Of a stretch of DNA of 64,000 nucleotides, positions 11,207-19,870 are shown in pieces. The DNA is taken from assembly GCA_965198325.1 (NCBI GenBank), contig CBDAPE010000019.1:124001-188000 (forward strand), written 5' to 3'. Under the pieces are notes generated by a model. That model was not told the DNA's origin and searched no databases. It saw nothing but the letters and a program-made list of their open reading frames with translations. Numbering within the stretch: the first letter of the stretch is position 1; each line of letters opens with the position of its first letter. A program made the position numbers and the translations under genes. The stretch is from CBDAPE01 sp965198325 (GTDB taxonomy: Bacteria > Pseudomonadota > Alphaproteobacteria > UBA828 > JAPUJA01).

Positions 11207-11869
11207 ATGGACGATCAAATGGAAGTGATCGCCGAATCCACCGGGTTGCTGACCAGGGGTGGCCCGGTGATGCTGGTCCTCTTACTGGCATCGGTGGTGG
11301 CGGTCGTGATTATCCTAGTCAAACTGTATCATTTCTGGCGCGCCGGTCTCGGCCATACCGAATTTGTTTCTCTGGTCATGCAGGACCTCCAGCGAGGCGA
11401 ACGGGAGCGGGCCTTGCATGCGCTTGGCATCCGGTTTCATCCGGTCGCGCGCGTCATGGAAACCGCGATTCTGCTCGGGGACGATCGGGAGCTGAGCTCG
11501 GAGGACCGCGAGGCTGAGATTGATCGGGTGGGCACCGCCGAGGTGCGAAATCTCGAAAGCTATCTGCGGGGTCTTGAGGTGATCGCAAATTTGAGTCCGC
11601 TGCTTGGCCTTCTCGGCACGGTGCTTGGCATGATCAACGCGTTCTCCGAACTGGAGGCGGCGGGGAGCAAGGTCGATCCGGCGATTCTTGCCGGCGGTAT
11701 CTGGGAAGCCCTGTTGACCACCGCGTTCGGGCTCGTGGTTGCGATCCCGGCTCTTGCGGCCTATTACATGTTTGAAGGTCGGATTGATACCGTGCGCGCA
11801 GCCATGAAGGACACCGTGGTCCGGGTCCTCGGGGTCACCGGGCGGGCCGGCAGGCTCGCGGTGGCCTGA
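11207..11869 (+). CDS. exbB: ExbB/TolQ-type proton channel subunit
   Basis: 220 residues from the ATG at 11207; a GTG at 11180 would add nine residues and neither has a strong ribosome site. MotA/TolQ/ExbB domain with three membrane helices: GPVMLVLLLASVVAVVIILV near the N-terminus, LSPLLGLLGTVLGMINAF (the signature loop and second helix) and GLVVAIPALAAYYMF. ExbB forms the pentameric inner-membrane channel that uses the proton motive force to energise TonB. First gene of a four-gene cluster with two ExbD paralogues and TonB. Confidence 0.85.
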   Translation: MDDQMEVIAESTGLLTRGGPVMLVLLLASVVAVVIILVKLYHFWRAGLGHTEFVSLVMQDLQRGERERALHALGIRFHPVARVMETAILLGDDRELSSEDREAEIDRVGTAEVRNLESYLRGLEVIANLSPLLGLLGTVLGMINAFSELEAAGSKVDPAILAGGIWEALLTTAFGLVVAIPALAAYYMFEGRIDTVRAAMKDTVVRVLGVTGRAGRLAVA

Positions 11870-11886
11870 ATTCGGCGGGGCGGACG

Positions 11887-12288
11887 ATGGATTTCACCGA
11901 TCACGAAAGGACACGTCCGAAGCTCAACATCGCGCCCCTGATCGACGTCGTCTTCCTTCTCCTGGTCTTCTTCATGCTGGCAAGCTCGTTCGTGGAACCA
12001 AGTGCGTTCGACCTGTCGACGCCGCAACGCGACGCGGCGGCGCAGTCCGGTGGCGATCCGCTGGTAGTGGATGTTGCAGTTGGCGGCGAAATTCGACTGA
12101 ACGGGCTTCTCTTGTCGACCGATCAGCTCGGCGCAGAGCTGTCGGAGCGGGTCGGCGATGTGTTGGAGCGGCCGGTTACGGTGCGTGCCGAGGCGACCGT
12201 GTCGGTGCAGCACTTAGTCTCGGTCATGGATCAGGTGCGTGGTGCGGGTCTCAAGAACGTACTGCTCGCAACCCCGGACACACGCTGA
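11887..12288 (+). CDS. exbD: ExbD/TolR-type protein, first copy
   Basis: 133 residues, beginning 17 bases after exbB. Short cytoplasmic N-terminus, one membrane helix, IAPLIDVVFLLLVFFMLASS, holding the conserved proton-carrying Asp (LIDVVFLLL), then a periplasmic domain. ExbD sits inside the ExbB pentamer pore. Systems with two consecutive ExbD proteins are common in Gram-negative bacteria, where the two may form a heterodimer in the pore. Confidence 0.85.
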   Translation: MDFTDHERTRPKLNIAPLIDVVFLLLVFFMLASSFVEPSAFDLSTPQRDAAAQSGGDPLVVDVAVGGEIRLNGLLLSTDQLGAELSERVGDVLERPVTVRAEATVSVQHLVSVMDQVRGAGLKNVLLATPDTR

Positions 12289-12298
12289 GCGGTCGAAT

Positions 12299-12703
12299 AT
12301 GGAATTCGCGGGGCGCAAGCCGTTGAGCGGTGGCGTCAACTTGGTGCCGCTGATCAACATCGTGTTCCTGCTTCTGATCTTCTTCATGGTGTCGAGCACT
12401 TTCATTACACCGGACGAATTCAACATCGATCTTCCGGAGTCCGAACAGGTGCAGGTGAGCCAATTGCAGCCGATCGTCGTGCTGATCGGCGTCGACGGCG
12501 GCCTCGCGCTCAACAACCGGGAACTTGATCTCGACGATCTCGAATCGTCCCTGGCCGCTGCGCTTGCGATCGATCCGGATGCGGAGGTCCTAATCAGAGC
12601 CGATGCGGAGGCGACTACGGCCGACGTCGTCAACGTTCTCAGACGCGCCCGCGCAGTGGGCATTGAGCGGGTCGCCATGGCGACCCGCGAGGCTGTCCGG
12701 TGA
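12299..12703 (+). CDS. exbD: ExbD/TolR-type protein, second copy
   Basis: 134 residues from the ATG at 12299, ten bases after the first exbD. Helix LVPLINIVFLLLIFFMVSST occupies the same place as in the first copy, but the proton-carrying Asp is Asn (LINIVFLLL in place of LIDVVFLLL). Only one ExbD partner could therefore protonate, as expected if the two subunits have different roles in one complex. The stop overlaps the GTG start of tonB. Confidence 0.85.
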   Translation: MEFAGRKPLSGGVNLVPLINIVFLLLIFFMVSSTFITPDEFNIDLPESEQVQVSQLQPIVVLIGVDGGLALNNRELDLDDLESSLAAALAIDPDAEVLIRADAEATTADVVNVLRRARAVGIERVAMATREAVR

Positions 12704-13653
12704 TCCGGGTGGCGCCCATTCATCTTGTCGTCGCGGCGTTGCTCGCGACGCTGGCGCACGGCGTCCTGCTGGTGTCGATCTCGCTGAAGTCTCGGCTGGA
12801 GGCCGAGCCGGAACCGGAATCGACAATCTATCTGGAGCTCGCCACCCTGAGCGGGACATTCGGCGAATTTGAGCCCTCCGCGCCGGCGGCCAACGATGAG
12901 AGTCTGCCGACGCCGGATCGAGCCGACCACGCAGAAGCATCTTCAGACCCCGTCGAATTCCCGGACCGTCCCCCGTTGGATGACGTGTTCGCGAATGATG
13001 CGCCGCCACCCATGCCGCTGCCGCCGAGTCCGCCGATACAGGTCGACGAAACGAGACCGATACCCACACCGGTTGCCGTAGTGGAAACAGTGCTGCCAGT
13101 GGAAGCAGTGCTGCCAGTGGAAGCAGTGCCACCGGCGGAGGAAGAGCTACCACTGGCTCCGGAAACAACGCCCGATGTCCCGGACATGCCAGTTCTGAAA
13201 TTCCAGGTTTCGGAGCCCCCACCGGCTGCTGTACCCAAGCCAGGGCCAGTGAGCACCGCGGCGGAACAAGCACCGGTCGCGGAGCCGACGTCGCAACCGA
13301 CTACAAGCACACCGGCCTTCATTTCGTCCGACACGGCACAGACGCCGGCGCGAGCGGGCGCGACAACGAAATATATCGGTGATCTGTACCAGAGGCTCAA
13401 TCGAGCCGCACGACGCGACTATCCATGGAAGTCGATAGAGCGACGCGAAGAAGGTGTGGTGCCTCTCAGGCTAACCGTCCTTGCCGGCGGCGAATTGGAA
13501 TCGGTCGAAGTCGTCGATCGTAGTCAGGCGCCGGAACGGTTGATCGATGCCGCGGTTCGAGCGGTCCAAAGGTCCGCACCGTTTCCATCCTTCCCCTCGG
13601 AGATGGGCTCGGACTCGGAGACGTTCGATGTTCGAATTATCTACGAGCTCTGA
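12700..13653 (+). CDS. tonB: TonB energy-transducing protein
   Basis: 317 residues, GTG start in a GTGA overlap with exbD. N-terminal membrane anchor (IHLVVAALLATLAHGVLLVSI), a long acidic and proline-rich periplasmic spacer (residues ~35-220) with a small internal repeat TVLPVEAVLPVEAV, and the TonB C-terminal domain. The latter contains YPWKSIERREEGVVPLRLTV, SVEVVDRSQAPERLIDAAVR and the ending FDVRIIYEL. It spans the periplasm to pull on TonB boxes of receptors such as the one at 6408-8909. Confidence 0.85.
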   Translation: MIRVAPIHLVVAALLATLAHGVLLVSISLKSRLEAEPEPESTIYLELATLSGTFGEFEPSAPAANDESLPTPDRADHAEASSDPVEFPDRPPLDDVFANDAPPPMPLPPSPPIQVDETRPIPTPVAVVETVLPVEAVLPVEAVPPAEEELPLAPETTPDVPDMPVLKFQVSEPPPAAVPKPGPVSTAAEQAPVAEPTSQPTTSTPAFISSDTAQTPARAGATTKYIGDLYQRLNRAARRDYPWKSIERREEGVVPLRLTVLAGGELESVEVVDRSQAPERLIDAAVRAVQRSAPFPSFPSEMGSDSETFDVRIIYEL

Positions 13654-13713
13654 TAAAGCGGGCGCCGATCTGCCGGCCGCGCACCATTTTCTCGCCTGTT
13701 CCTCCCATGGACA

Positions 13714-13726
13714 TTGTCAAGTTAAC
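13714..13726 (-). repeat. Inverted GTTAACTTGACAA motif, right bracket of the exb-tonB cluster
   Basis: TTGTCAAGTTAAC, exact inverse of 11042-11054, located 60 bp after the tonB stop. A further copy in the original orientation follows at 13825-13837, right before the IS21-type terminus at 13840. Confidence 0.5.
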
Positions 13727-13839
13727 TGATTGCAGGCTGTTTTCGGCATTTCTCCATGAGGCTAAACCATTGAAATTGCGTAGAGCAGCCATCGACAATT
13801 TACCGAGACTTCGGAGTGAATTTGGTTAACTTGACAAAG

Positions 13840-14522
13840 TGTCAATGGCAGCCGAGAATTACGCACTTTTGGCAATCGAAAATTACTCACTTCGAGCGCG
13901 CGGTCGTACCCCCAGACACGGTGTTGGGGGTGTCTAACTCGGTGTAGCTGTGGGTAACCGGGTTGGCGCAGCGACCGCCAAGACTCAGGCGGCGGCAACC
14001 CGGTTATCCACAACGGGCGGCCGTCACCGTACCCGTTTCCGTTTTGGCCGGCGATCACGACGCGGCCCTCTTACGGCGTCGATCCGAGCCGGACTGCAGT
14101 AGGTTCTGATGATCCTTCATCCGGTAGCTGTTGCCCCGGATGTTGACGATGTGGCAGTGGTGCACCAGCCGGTCGATGAGGGCCGCTGCCATCACCTCGT
14201 CGCCGAGCACACCGCCCCATTCCTCGAAGCCCTTGTTCGACGTCAGCACGCTCGAGGCCCTCTCGTGGCGGGCGTTGATGAGCTGGAAGAAGAGCACGGC
14301 GCCGTCCTGGTTGACCGGCAGGTAGCCGATCTCGTCAACCACGAGCAGGGCCGGGTGCGTCAGCACGCGCAGCCGGCGGGACAGGTTGCCGGCGGCCTTG
14401 GCCTCGGTGAGGGATTCGATCAGCCCCGCCAGGGTCCCGTAGTAGACGCGGCGACCGGACTGCGTCGCCGCGATCGCCAGGCTGATCGCCAGATGAGTCT
14501 TTCCCACGCCGGGCGGCCCGAG
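13840..14522 (-). mobile_element. IS21-family fragment of a second subtype, right end plus istB 3' part
   Basis: Begins at TGTCAATGGCAGCCGAGAAT (13840), a terminal sequence different from copies A-E. Holds about 215 bp of non-coding end DNA followed by the istB remnant on the minus strand. It is cut at about 14522, where GGCTGTGTCTCGAAAGTGG, a terminus-like sequence of an unrelated element, begins. Confidence 0.7.
14055..14522 (-). pseudogene. istB: IstB ATPase fragment lacking N-terminal ~100 residues
   Basis: Open from the truncation at about 14522 to the stop at 14055. Begins in the Walker A loop (GPPGVGKTHLAISLAIAA), followed by Walker B (LLVVDEIGYLPV), sensor-1 (SSVLTSNKGFEEWG) and the conserved end DRLVHHCHIVNIRGNSYRMK. 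This is the IS21 subgroup with DEIGYLP, distinct from the DELGFVP copies elsewhere in the window. The N-terminal part and its istA partner are missing. Confidence 0.8.
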
Positions 14523-14745
14523 GCTGTGTCTCGAAAGTGGTGGAAATTGGTTTTGGCGCCTCTCCGAGCGGGTTGAGTTTTGCGGCGGTCAGGCTGCGCG
14601 GTCAAGGGTTTCGTCGGCGATTAGCCGATCGAAGTGTTAACGGCGGAGGAATAATGCTCCACGCGGAACGGCCGGATGGTCCGGTCGCGGCGGCGCAAAA
14701 ATGCGCCACCTATGGTCCCTTGTCTGTTTTGGCGAGGGGCGGGAG

Positions 14746-15057
14746 ATGTACGGCGTGGAGCTCTATGCGGCGGTACGGCTGGCGGTTGTCGATGAGGGGT
14801 TGAGCCACCACGAGGCGGGGCGGCGGTTCGGCATCGAGCGCCGGACTGTGAAGAAGATGCTGAGCTATGCGGCGGCGCCGGGGTATCGGCGGACGAAGCC
14901 GGTACGGCGGCCGAAGCTGGACGGGTTCACCGGCATCGTCGACGCGATCCTGGAGGCGGACACGGATCCGGACGTGCCGCGCAAGCAGCGGCACACGGCG
15001 CATCGGATTTTCGAGCGTCTGCGGGACGAGAACGGGTTTTCCGGCGGCCACACGATC
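14746..15057 (+). pseudogene. istA: IstA N-terminal part (continues at 16719)
   Basis: MYGVELYAAVRLAVVDEGLS followed by the helix-turn-helix HHEAGRRFGIERRTVKKMLS and the linker to RKQRHTAHRIFERLRDENGF. Reading resumes in frame after the inserted element as IVKDYVRSRRQSTREAFVPL, HAQVDFGEAVVELRG and EKVAFFCL, then is lost near 16890, before most of the DDE core. Joining 15057 to 16723 restores the frame exactly, so the insertion split an intact gene. Confidence 0.8.
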
Positions 15058-16718
15058 CAGACCGTGTGAAAACTCTGGGTGGCGGGGATGGAGGTTTAGG
15101 TCACCATGATTTGAGGCGATCCCACGTAATCTGGCGGTTTGGCGCCGGCAGCCCCGCGGAAGGGGCTCGAGGCCTCCGTGGATCGATGTGCAGCGCTCGA
15201 TTTTGGCCAGACTCCCGTCTCACGCCCTCGCGGCGGCGATCAAGGCGGGAACACCTACCAGCGAGATCGCGCGGCGGATGTTGTAAGCCAGCGCCGTGAT
15301 GCTGAACTCGCCGCGCACGTTCTCCAGCCGCCGGGTCAGGAAGGCACCCTGGCCCATCCATTGTTTGATTGAGCCGAAGGGATGCTCGACGCTTTCACGG
15401 CGCGCATCGAGCAGCTCCGGGCGGGCCGCCAATCGTTCTGCCATGCGCTCCAGGATCGCTTCGTCGACATAGCGCAGGACCCGACGAAAGGCGCTCTTCG
15501 TACACTTTGACTTGAGTTGGCACCCCTTGCACGCGGCGCGATTGGCGTAACTGGCGAAGAAGATATCGCGGCGCTTGCGCTTGCTGTATGGCGCCAGGCG
15601 TTGGCCGTTGGGGCAGATGTAAATGTCCTCGCCGCCGTCATAGCGGAAGCGTTCCTTGGGAAAGAGCCCCTGGCTCACTGTCGATCCGCGCTGGGGCTTG
15701 GCACATGCGGCACGACGCCGGTATTCTCGCAGGCCTCGATATCCTCGATCTTGAAGTAGCCCGCGTCGGCGACCGCGTCGATCCGATCGACGGCCAGGTT
15801 CCGCCGAGCCGCCACCGCCGTCTCGGCCAATAGACCGAGATCGCTGACCTTGCTATGGACCTGCTGCTCGGCGATCAGTTTGTGCTTGGCGTCCACCACG
15901 ATCTGGATGTTGTAGCCGACACCAACCCGGGTCGCGGCGTGCATCGCCCGGCTGTCTGGATCCGTCAAAGAGAGCTGGTCCTCGCCACTCGCAGCCAGCG
16001 CGTCTCGGTGTTCCTCAAACCGCTCACGCCGCTCTTGGATCGCAGCGATCTTCTCCTGGATATTCTCCACCTCGCCGCCCCCGGTGCCGCCCCCGTCTTG
16101 CCCGTCGGCCTCGTCGAGCCGGTCGAGATAACGCGACAACCTCTCGTCGCTCTCGGCCAACGCCTTCTCCAGCTTCGCTTTGGTGAAGTTCCGCTCCCGG
16201 CTGTTCACCGCCTTGATCCGTGTACCGTCGACCGCCACCAGCTCGCGACCGAACAGCTCCAGTTCGCGGCACAACCTCACGAACTCCCGAAACACTTGGC
16301 GGAACGCCGCCCGATTGATCCGCCGGAAATCTGCGACCGTCTTGAAGTCTGGCGACAAACGCCGCAACAGCCAGATCACTTCGAGATTACGCTTGCTCTC
16401 AGCCTCCAGCCGGCGGCTCGAACGTACTCGATTGAGATAGCCGTATATGTAAAGCTTCAGAAGGTCCGCCGGATCGTAGCCGGGACGACCCGTCGCCTTC
16501 GGCGCGGCGCGCTCGAAACCAGCGGCCGCCAGGTCCAAACCATCCACGAAGGCATCGATGAAACGGACCGGGTTATCCCGGCCCACGTAATCGTCCACTG
16601 CTTCCGGCAGAAGCAGAACCTGAGAGCGGTCAATGCCAGGAATGTGTCTCATGGCGAATCCTAACATCGCCATGAGTCGGACGGAATCCCCCGCCACCCA
16701 GAGTTTTCACACGGTCTG
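15058..16718 (-). mobile_element. IS1182-type insertion sequence with GATC target duplication
   Basis: 1661 bp. Perfect 30-bp terminal inverted repeats start CAGACCGTGTGAAAACTC (15058-15087) and end with the complement at 16689-16718. The 4-bp palindrome GATC is present on both sides (15054-15057 and 16719-16722). Removing the element and one GATC restores the host istA reading frame. The transposase is on the minus strand. Confidence 0.85.
15220..16652 (-). pseudogene. IS1182-type transposase with a central frameshift
   Basis: N-terminal half from the ATG at 16652: MRHIPGIDRSQVLLLPEAVD, the DUF772-like region ADLLKLYIYGYLNRVRSSRR, DGTRIKAVNSRERNF (first catalytic Asp region), DPDSRAMHAATRVGVGYNIQ and DRIDAVADAGYF (second Asp). 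The frame then changes near 15688: VPHVPSPSADRQ-stop, whereas one more base would give the family's VPHVPKPQRGS. The C-terminal half (15220-15678) has the Cys-rich YANRAACKGCQLKSKC and ESVEHPFGSIKQWMGQGAF with the catalytic Glu. A 1-base deletion is the simplest explanation; programmed shifting is not typical here. Confidence 0.8.
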
Positions 16719-16890
16719 GATCGTGAAGGACTATGTCCGTTCCCGGCGGCAGTCGACGCGCGAGGCCTTTGTTCCGCTGCATCACCCGCCGGGCCATGCC
16801 CAGGTCGACTTCGGCGAGGCGGTGGTCGAGCTGCGGGGCTGTCGGGAGAAGGTCGCCTTCTTCTGCCTGTGTGCGCAGTCCGCCGCGAAC

Positions 16891-17182
16891 CTGTCTCCGT
16901 GCAGGGCGTCAGAAGTCTTGGCACCGGCGAATCGAAGTGGGACCAGGTGGGACTAGGTGGGACGGAGGGAACAGAAGCAATGGGTTGTGCGAGGCGGTTC
17001 CAGGCGCGAAGCGGGCGACGGACGCGGTGGAAAGTCTTGGCACTCGGCGCTGGTAAGGGGGCGTGAAACGGCGATTTACCGGCTGTTTACGGCCGGATAA
17101 ATGCGCGCGATCGAGGGTTCCGTAAAACCGGCGAGATTGGCGCGATCGAAGAGCCCGAATCGTGGCGTCGAGGGCATAGATT
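16891..17182. other. No gene recognised
   Basis: About 290 bp between the istA truncation and the next open frame. GTGGGACCAGGTGGGACTAGGTGGGAC near 16937 is a short imperfect triplication of GTGGGAC. I see no convincing coding or RNA feature. Confidence 0.4.
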
Positions 17183-17569
17183 TCAGTCGGCGAAATCCTC
17201 GCCGTGATTCTCGCCGTCACTCGGGGCCGGAACGACCAGCCCATCGAAAACTGCGAGCAAGGTTTCGCAGAGGGGTGGATTGAGGATGGGCCAGTATCCG
17301 TCCGCGAGCAGGGTCAGGAATTCAACCGGATCGTGGGCCGGATCGAGAAGGTCCCACATTCCCCACGGGCCGCCGATCGTGACCGGCTTGGGCGCATCGA
17401 ACCGCGCCCGGATATAAGCCAACTGATAGTGGTCGCCGGCGCCTCCTTCGGGCGCGACACGGCCATCTTCGGAAGAAGGGAAAGAATCAAGAAGCTGACC
17501 ACCCGGAACCGCCGCTTGGACCATCAACGCCAAGCGGCTTGACATCAATCCAGGATGAACCAAATCCAC
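17183..17569 (-). CDS. Hypothetical acidic protein
   Basis: 128 residues, no signal peptide or membrane segment. Contains HYQLAYIRARFDAPKPVTIG followed by GPWGMWDLLDPAHDPVEFLT and ends with an acidic tail (SDGENHGEDFAD). Composition and codon bias look like real coding sequence for a GC-rich genome. I do not recognise the family. It is isolated between an IS21 scar and a small zinc-ribbon gene on the opposite strand. Confidence 0.45.
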   Translation of the reverse strand: MDLVHPGLMSSRLALMVQAAVPGGQLLDSFPSSEDGRVAPEGGAGDHYQLAYIRARFDAPKPVTIGGPWGMWDLLDPAHDPVEFLTLLADGYWPILNPPLCETLLAVFDGLVVPAPSDGENHGEDFAD

Positions 17570-17648
17570 CGTTAAGTAGCTGCCTCAGATGTCCTGAATG
17601 GTTTGACGGCGGGCAAGCGGCCGCGCTCGCAGGGCTCATGGAGGCGGA

Positions 17649-17843
17649 ATGACGAACGGTCCGGAAGAGTTGACGGAAGGCGGCGAATCCCCAACGCCGC
17701 TTTTCGTCTCGCGCCGCCGGTCGTGCTCCCTCTGCGGCCGCGAGTTCGAGACCACGCCGGCACGCCGGATGCTGTGCGGGCCTTGCTTCGCTCGCGCTTC
17801 CAAGGCTTCGCCGTTTGACCCTGAGATGGTGACCGATAATTAA
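17649..17843 (+). CDS. Small zinc-ribbon protein
   Basis: 64 residues; ATG preceded by GGAGGCGGA. A compact four-cysteine zinc ribbon: CSLCGREFETTPARRMLCGPC (Cys-x2-Cys, 14 residues, Cys-x2-Cys). Flanks are short and polar. Similar tiny ribbon proteins bind nucleic acids or act as adaptors, but nothing here identifies the role. An in-frame ATG 15 codons upstream exists but lacks a ribosome site. Confidence 0.5.
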   Translation: MTNGPEELTEGGESPTPLFVSRRRSCSLCGREFETTPARRMLCGPCFARASKASPFDPEMVTDN

Positions 17844-18208
17844 CGGCCGCCTGGGATGGCGAAGAATCCGTTAGCCTCATTGATTCAAGTTTTCTGGCCA
17901 GCGGGTAAATCCGAGTGCGACTCCATGAGTCGTGAGCCGGATCGGTAGAACGGCGACCGCGCCGTGACTATGCGGGCTGGACAAGCGGAATTCAGGCAGT
18001 GGCGTACCGGCGCGTCCATTCCATCAAGGTCCGGCATCGGTTGCGTTATCTTCATCGTCGCAGTGGCGCGGCGGGCTTCAATGGCCGTCATGAAATCCTC
18101 ACCCGGCTTGGGGTATCCCAGCCCGAGGCAGCTGGCGTCCAGTGCTTGACGATGGCCCGGAAATCCTGATCCCCGGCCTTCACCGTCGCCGCCAAGCCTC
18201 ACTCTTCG
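17844..18208. other. No gene assigned
   Basis: 365 bp between the zinc-ribbon gene and the bactofilin stop. An open minus-strand frame (17885-18202) exists, but different pieces of plausible protein sequence (for example AIVKHWTPAASGWDTPSR near 18150) appear in another frame. It may be a frameshifted gene remnant. Not assigned. Confidence 0.35.
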
Positions 18209-19336
18209 TTAGCGGGCAACAGCTCGGGGGTTGTGCCGTATTGCGGCTCTTCTGTCGATGAACTCCGCCAGAACGCCGCGTGAGGTTTCATCGGGAGGCT
18301 CTCCACCCGCGAGAGCGGCGATCAGCGACCGCGCCCGGCGATCGTCCGCCTGGAGCTCTCGCCGGAGCCAGACGTCCTCGAGAACCCGGACGCCTTGGGC
18401 GAATCCCCGTGCCCAGGCCGTGAGATCGCCGTCGCCCAGACCGGCGAGCATCGCCGCACCGGATCTTCCCTCGCCCAGTCCGGCGAGGAGTTCGTTGTAC
18501 CGTCCCGTCGCCAGCGAAAGGAATTGCTCCAGCGTCCGGTCATCGCCCATGCCGCGGCCCCGTTCCACTACGGCTGAGAGCCAAACCCCGGGGCCGGGCG
18601 CCAGGGGCGCGAGTGCGGCGGCCGACAGATAGCCGTCGAGCCATGCTGGCGGAGCACTCGTCAAGAGGTCTCCTTCCAGCCACGTCTCCGACGCGCCCGG
18701 TTTCATTAATCCGTCCGTGCCGTCTCCGTTGTCCACCCCAAGCTCGTGTTCCTCCGCCTGCCGGGCCTCGACGGCGACGGCGATCTCTGTGGCGTGCCCG
18801 TCGCCCGCCGCAAGCCGGCCTGAGATTTTGCCGCCCGGCTCGACCTCGATCTCGCCGTAAAAGATCTCACCGTCGATCTTGCCGCCGGCGCGCACGATGA
18901 GCCGTTTGCGCACGACGAGCTTGCCCGAAAACTCGCCCGAGATGTCCGCGTCCTCGACTTCCGCCAAGCCCGAGAACCGACCGCTTCGCGCGATCTGGAT
19001 CTCGCGCCCGTTGCGCAGGTTGGCGTCGACCGTGCCCTCGACCACGAGCAGATCGCAGGTCGCGATCTCACCCGACATCTCGGTGTCCTTGCCCACGCTC
19101 AGGCGCGTGTTCTCCGAACGCGAGAGGGAACCGTCCCCAGCGGGCCGGGAGATCGGCGGCATGTCCGCGATCAGGCGGGGGATCGCGGGCATGCCGGGCA
19201 GCCCCGGTGCCGGAGGCTTGGAGGTGGCCGGGGTCGGTACGTAAGCCGGGTCGGCAACGCCCTTGGGATCGTCGTTGTCGGGCGCCGTTTCCGGCGCGGG
19301 TCTGGCGCTCTCCTCGTCTTTCTTGCGGTCGAGCAT
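18209..19336 (-). CDS. Bactofilin fused to a UPF0149-like domain
   Basis: 375 residues from the ATG at 19336 (MLDRKKDEESARP). An N-terminal ~90-residue disordered Pro/Ala/Asp region is followed by a bactofilin core (about residues 92-185) of short beta-helix turns: VGKDTEMSGEIATCDLLVVE, LRNGREIQIARSGRFSGLAE, FSGKLVVRKRLIVRAGGKID and IEVEPGGKISGRLA. Bactofilins polymerise without nucleotide as cytoskeletal scaffolds. The C-terminal ~150 residues (PPAWLDGYLSAAALAPLAPG, LSLATGRYNELLAGLGEG) look like the UPF0149/YgfB-YecA helical domain. That combination is not one I know. Upstream extension of the frame runs into an unrelated IS3 remnant and is not coding. Confidence 0.75.
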   Translation of the reverse strand: MLDRKKDEESARPAPETAPDNDDPKGVADPAYVPTPATSKPPAPGLPGMPAIPRLIADMPPISRPAGDGSLSRSENTRLSVGKDTEMSGEIATCDLLVVEGTVDANLRNGREIQIARSGRFSGLAEVEDADISGEFSGKLVVRKRLIVRAGGKIDGEIFYGEIEVEPGGKISGRLAAGDGHATEIAVAVEARQAEEHELGVDNGDGTDGLMKPGASETWLEGDLLTSAPPAWLDGYLSAAALAPLAPGPGVWLSAVVERGRGMGDDRTLEQFLSLATGRYNELLAGLGEGRSGAAMLAGLGDGDLTAWARGFAQGVRVLEDVWLRRELQADDRRARSLIAALAGGEPPDETSRGVLAEFIDRRAAIRHNPRAVAR

Positions 19337-19650
19337 CGTCTTCGTCCTTTCGCTTCGCCATCGCGGGTCTGGAACGTGTCTTGGCGCCCGAAGGGCTATT
19401 GTCCCTCCTATAGGTTTCATCCGGCGTAGAAGTCCAGGCCTTTCCGAGTGATGCCGATAGTGTTGGTGGCCTGCACACGACCCTGCTTTACAGCGTTCTC
19501 TTCGGGCTTTCGCAGTCGCGCCATGCAACAGCTCAAGATCATCGCGCCTCGTCATCGACTGGACGTCCTTCGGCGCGACCGGCGAAGCCAATCGCTGGGG
19601 TGCCTTGAATACCAGGGTTTCTGCGCCGGATGGGATTAATGGAAGGGACA
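19337..19650. other. Intergenic, upstream of bactofilin, no gene recognised
   Basis: 314 bp holding the likely bactofilin promoter and DNA up to the IS3 truncation point. The minus strand contains open sequence (ARDDLELLHGATAKARRERC, AGHQHYRHHSERPGLL) that resembles a decayed transposase end, but I cannot identify it. Confidence 0.3.
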
Positions 19651-19651
19651 G

Positions 19652-19870
19652 GCTTTGGCGCAGGGCCAGTCGGTTGGTCAAGCTTGTCGCACGCTCGGCG
19701 TATCGGAGCAGAGTTACTATCGCTGGCGCAAGGAATATGGCGGCCTTCGTACTGACCAGGCCAAGCGTCTGAAGGACCTGGAGAAGGAGAATGGCCGTCT
19801 CCGCAAGGCGATCTCGGATCTGACGTTGGATAAGCTGATCTTGAAAGAGGCGCTTGAGGGAAATTGCTAA
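19652..19870 (+). pseudogene. IS3 OrfA, N-terminally truncated
   Basis: Encodes the distal helix-turn-helix part (AQGQSVGQACRTLGVSEQSY YRWRKEYGG) and the leucine-zipper region DLEKENGRLRKAISDLTLDK to the stop at 19868-19870. The beginning (MSRKRYTSERIISMLREAEV in the intact copy) is absent. In IS3 elements OrfA overlaps OrfB by a -1 arrangement, as seen here at 19864-19870. Confidence 0.8.

Larger units (their letters stand above)
14635..16890 (+). mobile_element. IS21-family fragment, third subtype, interrupted by an IS1182-type element
   Basis: Left end TGTTAACGGCGGAGGAATAA at 14635 is related to the TGAGAACGGCGGCGCAATAA ends of copies C-E. istA starts at 14746 and is split at 15057/16719 by another IS. 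It then stops being recognisable at about 16890, where unrelated DNA begins. No istB and no right end. Confidence 0.7.
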
